Below are positions 17,001 through 24,959 of a DNA stretch of 35,570 nucleotides, one piece after another; the first letter of the stretch is position 1, and each line of letters starts with the position of its first letter. The position numbers and the translations under genes are program-made. The stretch spans positions 1 to 35,570 of the forward strand of contig CAMDAX010000004.1 of assembly GCA_945888885.1 (NCBI GenBank), written 5' to 3'. Under the pieces are notes generated by a model. That model did not search any database, was not told where the DNA came from, and saw only the letters and a list, made by a program, of their open reading frames with translations. The DNA is from Nitrosovibrio sp. Nv4 (GTDB lineage Bacteria > Pseudomonadota > Gammaproteobacteria > Burkholderiales > Nitrosomonadaceae).

Positions 17001-17538
17001 ATCGCTTGGTGGTTTTTTCCACATCCAGCGCGGATTCCATGCGACGCGCCACTTCCAGCACGGGCAGGCGACCTGTCGCATCCAGCTCGTAAAGCTCCAC
17101 CACCATGGCCTGCAACTTGGAGGCAAACAGATCAACTGGCTGGCCGCGAAAGTATTCGTGGCGGCGGGGTATGGTTTTGGGTTTGCCAGTTTCGCTATCC
17201 TTGGTGCGTTTGACCCAGTACCACAGGCTTTGGGTGGGCTGCTCGGCACGGTCGAGAAAGATCAGCAGGTTTTCATAATGCGATTGCGACACCTGCCGCC
17301 AGATCGCTATGCGCTGCGCCTCATCCGGCCAGCCTGTTTCGGTGATGATTTCCAGCACGGCCACGCCTGACAGTTCGGCGACCATGCGCCGCTGGTAGCG
17401 GATGTCTTTGGCTGCATCGTCTCGCCAAATGCGCTCACCCGCAGGTGGATGATTCCAACCCAGCACGTCGGTGAATAGCAAATTGAAATTCAGTTGCTGG
17501 AGGTGGGTGCTGAATTGTTCGAGGTTGAGGCCGGACAT
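14041..17538 (-). CDS. Eco57I-type adenine-N6 DNA methyltransferase
   Basis: An 1165-residue class I DNA methyltransferase. SAM-binding motif I is DPAVGSGAF (429-437) and the catalytic motif IV is NPPW (674-677), both characteristic of N6-adenine enzymes with Eco57I-like domains. The N-terminal 280 residues have no recognised nuclease motif. The region after the catalytic core (about 760-1080) looks like a target-recognition domain. The size resembles DISARM DrmMI, BREX PglX and type IIG enzymes. The ATG directly follows the helicase stop codon (TAA-ATG, 0 nt). The likely role is to mark self DNA; the recognition site cannot be read from sequence. Confidence 0.9.
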   Translation of the reverse strand: MSGLNLEQFSTHLQQLNFNLLFTDVLGWNHPPAGERIWRDDAAKDIRYQRRMVAELSGVAVLEIITETGWPDEAQRIAIWRQVSQSHYENLLIFLDRAEQPTQSLWYWVKRTKDSETGKPKTIPRRHEYFRGQPVDLFASKLQAMVVELYELDATGRLPVLEVARRMESALDVEKTTKRFFTAYQEQHGNLLAEIEGIDNERDRRWYASVILNRLMFVWFMQKKGFLDHADYDYLPKKFAASQTCGQDRFFGEFLNALFFEAFAKPKADRSAAVQALTGDIPYLNGGLFLHHTLELDVDKQPRLGTTLRIPDRAFEGVFKLFASFSWNLDDTPGGNADEINPDVLGYIFEKYINQKAFGAYYTRPEITNYLAERSIHKLVLERIHAPAVPELGLKEVSFASVPDMLAKMDNVTALKLVHEVLPAINILDPAVGSGAFLVAALKVLINIYSAVVGRAEMSASDALQFWLKSIQQEHPSVAYYIKRRIVTDNLYGVDAMQEATEIAKLRLFLTMVSSVRKVEELEPLPNIDFNILPGNSLIGLMRVDEHEFERKQDDLFKIPFRRLLEEKNRKLQAYRYTAGLLGREINLRNLRDDIDQSMKEATSTLNELLRDQFEALGVKYEQATWDATKNALGKPKKIKVAREHIDAQTPFHWGYMFDQIMQKNGGFDIILTNPPWEVFKPQAKEFFAEHSELVSKNKMTIKEFEKEQGMLLKDKAVRDAWLVYESRFPHISAYFRATPEFGFQSAVVNGKKTGSDINLYKLFTERCFSLLRTGGHCGIVVPGSIYTDLGATGLRQMLFEHSSVEVLISLSNEKYIFEGVHHAQKFCFLVFEKGGVTNEFPATFRINPREAVQPRDLANFIYTDSNFVRLSTDLIKRLSPDSHSVMEFRSELDVHIAEKMLRFPLLGEEIEGTWNLRLSNEFHMTNDSKLFKTEPGVGRLPLYEGKMIWQFDSKYADPKYWLIETEAKNKLGKVQREIGFHYQDYRLAFREIASNTNERSLISSILPRQVFANHKLMVERRDSALSPQEQLFVVAVLNSFIFDFMIRQRVTTTISMYAFYQLPAPRISSTDPRFPPIATRAAHLICTTPEFDDLAKEVGLKRHQPLEPLERARLRAELDGLIAHLYGLTESEFAHILTTFPLVAEPVKLAALNAYRDVERGLVR

Positions 17539-20500
17539 TTAGTTAAGGCTTCCGTTTCTTGAGGCAATCAGCCCCATAGAGCAAACGATCTTTGGCTCAT
17601 GTTGTTTTGCGTCGTCTTCGGCGTAGGTGAGCTGGTTTTCCTCGCGCATGGATTTTACGGCATCGCTCAGTTGTTCATCATTTACGCCGCCGCGCATCAG
17701 GCGGTTGAGTGTGTCCGCAGCACTTTCCAGCAAGGGGCGGGCGTAAATGTCTTCGATGGCGCGCTCTAATTCGACGTCTGCGAACAGTGAGTTGTGCAGA
17801 CTGCGAGCATATTCCTTAAGACGGTCATAACACTTGCGGCGCGGGCTGGAAGGCCGCCCCAAACCGCCGCCTATAGCCTTGTCCTGAGTAACGGCCAGAT
17901 TGAGTCCGATAGCGACCAGTTCGTGATGGTTTTCGGCACGTTCTAGTGCTGACTCTTCAGGTGTGCATTCCGCCACGCGCAGAATGGTGAATTGCGATTC
18001 GGTGATGGCATGGCCTTGCGCATTGACCCAGGCGAGGTGGTCGTTGCCTTCGGGAGATTTGACGTAGACGAGGGCGCTGTCGCCCGCAACCCTCTCCCCT
18101 AGTCCCTCTCCCGCCTGCGGGTAATAACCAGCGACTTGCCCGCTTGCGGGTTTAATCGAATGGCTAGTAGTCCTATCAGCGAAACTTAAATGCTTGGCGG
18201 TATAAATTACGGGTGGCAATGCCTCGATCTTGCGCGCCAGTTCAGGGTTGTCTTGTGTGGCAGTTTTCCAGATTTGCCAGGCGTAAGAAGCCAAGTCAAC
18301 TTCATCATCCTGATCATCCAGCGCACCAGCGGTTTGTAGAGAAAGTTTGCGCAAACGCTCGGCATCTTCGTCCTCAAAAAACGCTTCGTCCGTGCCTACC
18401 ACTTCGGCATTTTCATGCAGGCGTTGCGTGATGCGCGCACGCAGGTTGATGATACGTTCCACGCCATCGGCAGGCAGGAAGGAATAGCAACGAATTTCCT
18501 CAGCTTTCTGGCCGATGCGATCCACGCGGCCTGCGCGCTGTATGAGGCGAATGATCGCCCAAGGCAGGTCGTAATTCACCACCACGGCGCAGTCTTGCAA
18601 GTTTTGCCCTTCGGAAAGCACATCGGTACAGATCAACACGCGCAATTCATCCGTCTTGCTGACTTGCGCATGGTTAGATTGCGGCGAGAAGCGGCAAGCG
18701 ATGGCATAGGGGTCGGCAGATGCGCCGGTGACTGCCGCCAGCGCCTTGATGCCGCGCGCTTGCAACGCGCGCCCAAGGTAACGTGCGGTATCGGCAAACT
18801 GGGTGAATACCAGCACCTTGTTTTTGCCATGGGTGTGCGTAATAAGGTTTTCCAGTTGAGTGAGTTTGCGGTCTTGCTCGATATTCCATGCACCGTTACG
18901 TTTGAGCAAATCGCGCAATGCGGAGATGTCGTCGGCAAGATGTTCGCGCAGTTCTTTTTTGAACAGATGCGAGTCGATCCATTTGAAGCGTTTGCAGTAT
19001 TGATCGGCATACTGGCGGTAGCTGGATGCAGCAGGGCTGTTTGCGTTGCTTTCAGCTTCTTCGATCACGCCATCTAGCAAGTCTTCCTGCTCGGCATGCA
19101 AACCTTCGGCATCTTCGTCAAAACGGTCTGCGTCGAGAATGCCCGCATCCAGTGTGCCGATGGGCAGCTCCAAGCCGTTATCAATCGCGTACAGGTAAAT
19201 TTCATTGCGCAGGATGTGCCGTTCGATGGATTGCATAAATGAGAAGCCGCTGGATTCGAGGCGCTTGAACAGGTTGGTGCGGCAAAACCCGATCAGCCGC
19301 TGACCCGCCTTGCCAAGATCATCCATCTGTTTACGTTCGGCGGCGCTGGCGGATTTAAGCAGCAGAGAATCGCCATATTTTCCCAGACCATAACGCGAGA
19401 GGCGCAGGCGGCTGATGACATCTACCACTTCCAACGAGTACAGTTTGGCATACTGGTCGGCAGGATCATTTTCATCCACGGCAAACCCGAGCGAAATCGG
19501 CTTGCGTGTCGGAAAATAGAGTTTTTCGCCAGTGTGCACCTTGAGGTAACGGCGGCCTGTTGTGGCATCCTGCTCGGTGTAGTGCTGGAGGATAAAGCTG
19601 CGCGTGCGGCGCACCATGTAGAGGCGGATCAGTTCGCGCCAGTCATCCAGCACATCGCTTTTTTCCATCGCCAGAATCGAATGCGGCGGACATTGATATT
19701 GCCGCTCGAATTGCGCGTCGGTAATATTCTTTGTGCGCATGAAGTGTTCGGGCCGCACGCCGATATTGGCGCGCTCTTCCACGAATAACCGCAGTTGCGC
19801 GGAAAGGTCGGTGAGTGTTTTGTTGTAGGGGGTGGCCGTCAGCAGAATGACCCGTGAGTCGCATTGCTTCACGTATTCGTGGATAGCCTTGTAACGCCTG
19901 CCTTCGCGGTTGCGCAGGTTGTGACTTTCGTCGATCAGCACCAGCTTGTAGGGCTTGAGGTCTTTCAATCCTCTAGTCTTGTGTACCACCTCTGTCAGCG
20001 ATTTAACCGTGCCACGCAGGCCATACTCCTTGCGGTAATGCTCCCACATCGGCACGAGGTTTTTCGGGCAGATGATTAGCGTTTCATAGTTTTGTTCGTC
20101 TTCCACCATGCGCGCCAAGGCGGTGGCCATCATGGTTTTACCCAACCCCACCACGTCGCCGATGATGACGCCACGGCGCTTATGTAAATGGCGCGCGGCG
20201 ATTTTCACCGCCGCCTTCTGGAAGTCGAACAATTCTTCCTCAAAACGAACCGGCAAACGGAACTGGCTCAAGCCCGCACGCGCTTCGACGCTGAGGTGAT
20301 AAGCCATGTTCAGGTAGATGTGGTACGGCAGCACCAGCTCTACGCGCGCCCAGCTTTGCTCGATCACTTCTGCCAATTCAGCGGAAAGATCAATACACCA
20401 GTTGTCCCTCCAGCGAGCATCGAACCATTCTGAAAGTTTAATGGTCGCATCGTGATCAAGCACGTCAATGTTGAGTTCGCCCTGTTTGGAAAGCCCGGAG

Positions 20501-20994
20501 AAAGTCAGGTTGCTGCTGCCGACAAAACCAGTGATCGGATTGTTAGCATCTTTGCGAAACAGGAGATAAAGCTTGGCATGCAGCGGATAAGGCAGAAATA
20601 ATTTGACCTGTACCTTACCTTCGCGCAGTTGCCTGGCGAGGCGTTGCAAACCTTTTTCGTCAGCGGAAGTAGGAAGACCAAAGGTGATTTGTTCGCGTAA
20701 GTGAGCAGCAAACTTGTGCTTGATTTCGCTGGCGTGCGCATTGTCCATCAGCGCGTTATCACCAGCTGCTTGGTACAGCGCACGCACTTCTTCATGCGGC
20801 GGACGTTGCATACCAATCAATACGCGGCATCGCTGCCCTGCATCGGGCTGCCACTCAGCAATCAAATCATCAATCGTGCGCCATCCGCGTAGATTGAAAT
20901 AGCCCACACAAAAATCAGCACGCTCGGAAACAGCAAGTGTGGCACGAAGCGCAGGCAATAGGGACTGGTCTATATTGTCAAAAACACGCGGCAT
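17539..20994 (-). CDS. PLD-nuclease / SNF2-type helicase fusion of the defence-like operon
   Basis: An 1151-residue protein. Residues 1-210 form a phospholipase-D-like nuclease domain with HAK (139-141), GSSN (159-162) and GEL (Glu173), i.e. a single HxK...GSxN...E set, so it would act as a dimer. Residues 250-860 are a superfamily 2 SNF2/RapA-type motor: motif I GDVVGLGKT (279-287), motif II DESH (355-358), motif III LTATP (385-389), then FTQFADTARYL (730-740), motif V DVLSEGQNLQ (791-800) and motif VI RAGRVDRIGQ (820-829). The C-terminal domain (about 860-1151) is unassigned and contains a repeat-derived insert (949-969). It is first in a four-gene operon and is likely the restriction motor/nuclease. 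Confidence 0.9.
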   Translation of the reverse strand: MPRVFDNIDQSLLPALRATLAVSERADFCVGYFNLRGWRTIDDLIAEWQPDAGQRCRVLIGMQRPPHEEVRALYQAAGDNALMDNAHASEIKHKFAAHLREQITFGLPTSADEKGLQRLARQLREGKVQVKLFLPYPLHAKLYLLFRKDANNPITGFVGSSNLTFSGLSKQGELNIDVLDHDATIKLSEWFDARWRDNWCIDLSAELAEVIEQSWARVELVLPYHIYLNMAYHLSVEARAGLSQFRLPVRFEEELFDFQKAAVKIAARHLHKRRGVIIGDVVGLGKTMMATALARMVEDEQNYETLIICPKNLVPMWEHYRKEYGLRGTVKSLTEVVHKTRGLKDLKPYKLVLIDESHNLRNREGRRYKAIHEYVKQCDSRVILLTATPYNKTLTDLSAQLRLFVEERANIGVRPEHFMRTKNITDAQFERQYQCPPHSILAMEKSDVLDDWRELIRLYMVRRTRSFILQHYTEQDATTGRRYLKVHTGEKLYFPTRKPISLGFAVDENDPADQYAKLYSLEVVDVISRLRLSRYGLGKYGDSLLLKSASAAERKQMDDLGKAGQRLIGFCRTNLFKRLESSGFSFMQSIERHILRNEIYLYAIDNGLELPIGTLDAGILDADRFDEDAEGLHAEQEDLLDGVIEEAESNANSPAASSYRQYADQYCKRFKWIDSHLFKKELREHLADDISALRDLLKRNGAWNIEQDRKLTQLENLITHTHGKNKVLVFTQFADTARYLGRALQARGIKALAAVTGASADPYAIACRFSPQSNHAQVSKTDELRVLICTDVLSEGQNLQDCAVVVNYDLPWAIIRLIQRAGRVDRIGQKAEEIRCYSFLPADGVERIINLRARITQRLHENAEVVGTDEAFFEDEDAERLRKLSLQTAGALDDQDDEVDLASYAWQIWKTATQDNPELARKIEALPPVIYTAKHLSFADRTTSHSIKPASGQVAGYYPQAGEGLGERVAGDSALVYVKSPEGNDHLAWVNAQGHAITESQFTILRVAECTPEESALERAENHHELVAIGLNLAVTQDKAIGGGLGRPSSPRRKCYDRLKEYARSLHNSLFADVELERAIEDIYARPLLESAADTLNRLMRGGVNDEQLSDAVKSMREENQLTYAEDDAKQHEPKIVCSMGLIASRNGSLN
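18090..18150. repeat. GC-rich hairpin repeat inserted in frame in the helicase gene
   Basis: The segment contains two direct CCCTCTCCC units (18090-18098, 18104-18112) and two near-palindromes CCCGCCTGCGGG (18110-18121) and CCCGCTTGCGGG (18139-18150). Such CCCTCTCCC...GGGAGAGGG arrays are common as intergenic repeats in proteobacterial genomes. Here the sequence is translated as part of the helicase (residues about 949-969, ...YYPQAGEGLGERV...), with no frameshift. Its composition is unlike the surrounding gene. Confidence 0.65.
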
Positions 20995-21236
20995 ATTTCT
21001 CTTGTTGTTTCGTGTAAATACGGGGTAGCGTTAGTTATTCTTCATCTTGATGAGCAAGGCGGGGCATATGCCGCCTCTATAAATTTCCCCTTGCTGTTTA
21101 ACATTCCATTCTCATAATTCACCAGCCCTGCTCACATTTACTATTCACCGCGACCATTCACTGTGACTTGGCTGTACGCTCTGGGGTAATCCTCTTCATC
21201 CGAATAAGCCACCACTGTGACTGAAAGTTTTTAGGC

Positions 21237-22280
21237 TCACGGGTTATCTTCCCACAACTCTCCGCACAGTCCGTTCTTCGGTAATGCCATGCCGAAATGC
21301 TGGTAGGCGATAGCCGTGGCCATGCGCCCGCGCGGAGTACGCTTCATGTAACCCTGCTGGATCAGGTAAGGCTCCAGCACATCCTCGATGGTACCGCGCT
21401 CTTCGCTGATGGCAGCGGCGAGATTATCCACCCCCACCGGACCACCGCCGAATTTTTCCATCACTGCCAGCAGCAACTTTCTGTCCATCACATCCAACCC
21501 GGCAATGTCCACATCCAACATGATCAGGGCTGCATCCGCCACCGGACGAGTGATATGGCCATCAGCTTTGACTTCGGCAAAATCGCGCACCCGCCGCAGC
21601 AGGCGGTTGACGATGCGTGGTGTGCCACGTGAGCGGCGCGCGATTTCTATCGCACCGTCGGGAGAAATTTCCACGTTGAGCAATCCGGCTGAACGCGTAA
21701 CGATGCGGGTCAATTCCTCTACCGAATAAAACTCCAGCCGCGAAATAATGCCGAAGCGGTCGCGCAACGGGTTAGTTAGCATACCGGCGCGGGTAGTGGC
21801 GCCCACCAGTGTAAATGGTGGCAGGTCGAGCTTGACTGAACGCGCAGCAGGGCCTTCACCGATCATGATGTCGAGCTGGTAATCCTCCAGCGCCGGGTAG
21901 AGAATCTCTTCCACTACTGCAGAGAGCCGGTGGATTTCGTCGATGAACAAGACATCGTTAGGTTCGAGATTGGTCAGCAGCGCCGCCAGATCGCCGGGGC
22001 GCTCCAGTACCGGGCCGGACGTGTGCCGCAAATTCACGCCCATCTCCCTGGCAATAATGTGCGCAAGGGTGGTTTTGCCTAATCCGGGCGGACCAAACAA
22101 CAGGACGTGATCGAGTGCTTCCTTGCGCCGCCGCGCCGCTTCGATGAAGATCTGCAATTGTCCGCGAACTTTTTCCTGGCCGACATACTCATCCAGAAAC
22201 TTGGGGCGCAGCGCCCGTTCCAGATCTTCTTCCTGGGTAGAGGCCGGTGCGGCAGCGATCAGTCGATCAGTCTCAATCAT
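21237..22280 (-). CDS. ruvB: Holliday junction branch-migration ATPase RuvB
   Basis: The hexameric motor of RuvAB. The 347-residue protein has Walker A GPPGLGKT (63-70), Walker B FIDEIH (Asp114/Glu115), the sensor-1 segment [10 protein letters not shown], an arginine finger region [15 protein letters not shown] and the C-terminal winged helix ([18 protein letters not shown]). The start [10 protein letters not shown] is typical. It follows ruvA by 77 nt. A 240-bp gap separates its stop codon from the start of the inserted operon; in that gap I see only a short AGGCGG...CCGCCT hairpin (about 21057-21077). Confidence 0.97.
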   Translation of the reverse strand: MIETDRLIAAAPASTQEEDLERALRPKFLDEYVGQEKVRGQLQIFIEAARRRKEALDHVLLFGPPGLGKTTLAHIIAREMGVNLRHTSGPVLERPGDLAALLTNLEPNDVLFIDEIHRLSAVVEEILYPALEDYQLDIMIGEGPAARSVKLDLPPFTLVGATTRAGMLTNPLRDRFGIISRLEFYSVEELTRIVTRSAGLLNVEISPDGAIEIARRSRGTPRIVNRLLRRVRDFAEVKADGHITRPVADAALIMLDVDIAGLDVMDRKLLLAVMEKFGGGPVGVDNLAAAISEERGTIEDVLEPYLIQQGYMKRTPRGRMATAIAYQHFGMALPKNGLCGELWEDNP

Positions 22281-22357
22281 TCATATGGCATAGATAATTT
22301 GTCCGCCTGACACGTAGACAGACAGGTTTTCATAGAGGTACAGACAAGGTAGCTGCA

Positions 22358-22951
22358 CTACTTTTCTTTTGATAGAAGTTTCAATGCCTGCCGTATGCCG
22401 TCGGACACGGCAGCGCCAGCAGGTAACTGCTTGATCGCCCAGTTGGCTTCACGGTCATTATAACCGAGCGACAGCAGCGCATTGAGTATGTCGCTGGCGC
22501 TCGCTGAAGAAAGCGTGATGCCAGTTGCACCGGTACCACCAGTCATGCCAGAATCAAGTTTGTCACGCAACTCCAGCAGCAAACGTTCGGCCGTTTTTTT
22601 GCCGATGCCAGGGGTTTTGATGAGCCGGACGCTGTCCTGAGCCGCCACTGCCTGATGCAGGTCAGCCACACTCAGGCCGGACAGTACAGCCAACGCAGTT
22701 CTTGCGCCCACACCGGAAATTTTCACGAGCTGGCGGAAAGCTTGCCGCTCGGCCTCAGTGCTAAAACCAAACAGCAGGTGTATATCTTCACGCACCACCA
22801 GATGAGTGTGGAGTATAACTTGCGCACCGATAGCGGGCAGCTGATAAAACGTACTCATGGGCACATCGATTTCATAACCGACCCCTTGCACATCAACCAG
22901 CACCAGCGGTGGATGTTTTTCCAGCAACAGCCCCGTTATCCTGCCGATCAT
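22358..22951 (-). CDS. ruvA: Holliday junction-binding protein RuvA
   Basis: A 197-residue protein beginning [20 protein letters not shown] (start at 22951, overlapping the ruvC stop by 4 nt). Domain I OB fold, the helix-hairpin-helix motifs ([17 protein letters not shown] and [20 protein letters not shown]) and the C-terminal RuvB-contact domain ([20 protein letters not shown]) are all present. The frame is open upstream to 23035, but that part overlaps ruvC and is not RuvA-like. Confidence 0.97.
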   Translation of the reverse strand: MIGRITGLLLEKHPPLVLVDVQGVGYEIDVPMSTFYQLPAIGAQVILHTHLVVREDIHLLFGFSTEAERQAFRQLVKISGVGARTALAVLSGLSVADLHQAVAAQDSVRLIKTPGIGKKTAERLLLELRDKLDSGMTGGTGATGITLSSASASDILNALLSLGYNDREANWAIKQLPAGAAVSDGIRQALKLLSKEK

Positions 22952-23466
22952 ACCAACCGCCCCCGTTTCATACGATAACCCGCCGTTGAGATCCCACCCA
23001 GCCCTTGTCCGCCATGAGCATGGCAGATGGCGCAAGCAAGCGCATCCGCTGCATCCGCGCTGGGGCTGCCAACAAGTTTCAGCAGACGCTTCACCATTTC
23101 CTGCACCTGTTCTTTTTTTGCGTGACCGTTACCGACTACCGCTTGCTTGACTTGCAGCGCGGTGTATTCGGCGACGGTAAGATTATTCAGCACTGCCGCG
23201 CAAATCGCTGCACCCCGCGCTTGTCCGAGCATCAGTGTGGATTTGGGATTGATGTTAACGAACACTTGCTCTACTGCGACCTGATCGGGACGATGTTGGG
23301 CAATGACTTCATTGAGATGATCCATGATGGATTTCAGGCGTAGCGGCAGCTCGCCGTCCGGTGTCTTGATGCAGCCGCTACTGACGTAAGTCAGACTGCT
23401 GCCAGCTTTATCGATGATCCCAAAACCAGTGATGCGTAAACCGGGGTCTATGCCAAGGATACGGAT
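22948..23466 (-). CDS. ruvC: Holliday junction resolvase RuvC, apparently with an ATC start codon
   Basis: RuvC cleaves Holliday junctions bound by RuvAB. Taking ATC at 23466 as codon 1, the product is 172 residues, and the catalytic residues Asp7 (in ILGIDPG), Glu66 (VAVEQVF), Asp138 and Asp141 (ADAADA) have exactly the E. coli numbering. No ATG, GTG or TTG exists in this frame between the yebC stop (TAG at 23490-23488) and this ATC: the intervening codons are TTA TCT CCG GCA GGT GAC AAA. A Shine-Dalgarno-like AGGTGA ends 4 nt before the ATC. The first in-frame ATG (23325) would remove the N-terminal 47 residues including Asp7. Either a non-canonical AUC start or a single-base sequence error explains this. 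Confidence 0.93.
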   Translation of the reverse strand: MRILGIDPGLRITGFGIIDKAGSSLTYVSSGCIKTPDGELPLRLKSIMDHLNEVIAQHRPDQVAVEQVFVNINPKSTLMLGQARGAAICAAVLNNLTVAEYTALQVKQAVVGNGHAKKEQVQEMVKRLLKLVGSPSADAADALACAICHAHGGQGLGGISTAGYRMKRGRLV

Positions 23467-23487
23467 TTTGTCACCTGCCGGAGATAA

Positions 23488-24213
23488 CTATCCATCAATC
23501 ACTGCCGTCGTATAAACCTCTTGTACATCGTCGATATTTTCCAGTGCGTCCAGCAGCTTTTGCATTTTCACCGCATCGTCGCCGGTCAGTACGGCCTCAT
23601 TTTCAGGTTTCATTGTCACTTCGGCTAGTTCTGCCTTGAAACCGGCTTTCTCCAGCGCCGCCTTGACGCTGGCAAATTCATACGGTGCGGTGATCACCTC
23701 AATGCTGCCGTCATCGTTGCTGATCACGTCCTCGGCACCTGCCTCCAGTGCTGCTTCAATCAACCTGTCCTCGTCGGTACCCGGAGCAAAAAACATCTGC
23801 CCGCAATGCTTAAACAGGAACGCGACCGAACCGTCAGTACCAAGGTTGCCGCCGTATTTGGTGAAAGCATGACGCACATCAGCTACTGTACGCACGCGGT
23901 TGTCGGTCATGCAATCAACCAGTACAGCCGCACCGGCAATACCGTAACCCTCATAACGTATCTCTTCGTAATTTACACCGTCCAGTTCGCCGCTGCCTCG
24001 TTTGACCGCTCGCTCGACATTGTCCTTGGGCATGTTGTGCTCGTAGGCCTTATCGATGGCTAACCGCAGGCGCGGATTGCTGGCGGAGTCCCCGCCGCCT
24101 AGTCGTGCAGCAACGGTAATTTCCTTGATGAGCCGCGTAAAAATCTTGCCGCGCTTGGCATCTGTCGCGGCTTTCTTGTGCTTGATATTCGCCCACTTGC
24201 TGTGACCAGCCAT
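23488..24213 (-). CDS. yebC: YebC/PmpR-family protein
   Basis: A 241-residue, three-domain YebC protein starting [20 protein letters not shown] with the conserved [13 protein letters not shown] and a central [19 protein letters not shown] segment. The family was long annotated as transcriptional regulators; members have more recently been linked to translation of difficult sequences such as proline stretches. It leads the yebC-ruvC-ruvA-ruvB cluster, with its stop codon 21 nt before the ruvC start. A 98-nt gap separates it from fimT; the small CCGCA/TGCGG hairpin there (about 24257-24269) is too weak to call a terminator. Confidence 0.96.
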   Translation of the reverse strand: MAGHSKWANIKHKKAATDAKRGKIFTRLIKEITVAARLGGGDSASNPRLRLAIDKAYEHNMPKDNVERAVKRGSGELDGVNYEEIRYEGYGIAGAAVLVDCMTDNRVRTVADVRHAFTKYGGNLGTDGSVAFLFKHCGQMFFAPGTDEDRLIEAALEAGAEDVISNDDGSIEVITAPYEFASVKAALEKAGFKAELAEVTMKPENEAVLTGDDAVKMQKLLDALENIDDVQEVYTTAVIDG

Positions 24214-24311
24214 GATGCCTATGCCCTGTGTTGGAGTAATGCAATGTTACCACCCCGCATCCTGCGGATAAAGCACCGGATAAATATTAAGCACTACGAG
24301 CGATGGTGGCT

Positions 24312-24875
24312 TTACGAACAACTGGTAATCTTGGATGCGCGTGGTCTGCCGCTGGCGCTGACTACAACTTCCCATCCCTGGCCGGATGCTGCGGGTGGAG
24401 GGGGGCAAAGCGTGAAAGTGCCCGTCTGAAAAGCGCCGCTGGTTTGCTGGGTCATACCCTGCGAATCATAAGAAACATAGCTGCTGATGAGAGAGTTCCC
24501 TTCCAAAGTGTAGCCGTTTTGCAAAGTGGACATCGTATGCACTATTGGCTCACCGGCATCCCGGCTCGCATTATTGTTTGGGTCAGCAAATACAATCCAG
24601 CCTTGACTCCAGTCTCCTGCGCTCGCACAGGCTTGCCCGTCTGCACTTTTGCATAGCACCACCCGGCCATTGCGCTTGATGGCTTCCGACCTTGCCAGGA
24701 ATAAGGCAGAAAACATGTCACTGGAATAAGCGTTCAGACGGCTGCTAACCACGAACTGGTTGAAGGACGGCACACCAATAGCCAACAAAATTGCCAGTAC
24801 CGACAGGGTTACCAGCAACTCAATCATTGTCATTCCTCGGCTCGACAGAATGCGCATGTCAGGACGCATACCCAT
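24312..24875 (-). CDS. fimT: Minor pseudopilin FimT/GspH-type
   Basis: A 187-residue protein with a class III prepilin leader: SSRG^MTMIELLVTLSVLAILLAIGV, cleavage after Gly and Glu at position +5. The C-terminal part has the GspH/FimT beta-domain with four cysteines, two in VVLCKSADGQACAS. FimT-type minor pilins support type IV pilus assembly and, in some species, bind DNA during uptake. The start at 24875 is the first of three close in-frame ATGs (24869, 24857); the one used is uncertain. It is the last gene in the pilus operon, 84 nt behind pilY1, with a 6-bp hairpin (GCGTGA/TCACGC) in the gap. Confidence 0.88.
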   Translation of the reverse strand: MGMRPDMRILSSRGMTMIELLVTLSVLAILLAIGVPSFNQFVVSSRLNAYSSDMFSALFLARSEAIKRNGRVVLCKSADGQACASAGDWSQGWIVFADPNNNASRDAGEPIVHTMSTLQNGYTLEGNSLISSYVSYDSQGMTQQTSGAFQTGTFTLCPPPPAASGQGWEVVVSASGRPRASKITSCS

Positions 24876-24959
24876 GGCTTTAGGGAACTCTCCGAACGGG
24901 TGCTATGCGGGCGTGAGGATGCGTCACGCAGCACTTATTCAAAGATTCTCTGGTCATCA

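Noticed and set aside
12306-20994. Calling the operon a complete DISARM or BREX system
   Set aside because: The helicase and methyltransferase are of the right type, but drmA/drmB (DISARM) and pglZ/brxC/brxL (BREX) are absent from the window.
21150-21225. CACTGTGACT direct repeat (two copies about 54 bp apart) and ACTGAAAGT shared with the 12015 region as integration site scars
   Set aside because: The matches are only 9-10 bp and do not bracket the operon cleanly, so chance is the simpler explanation.
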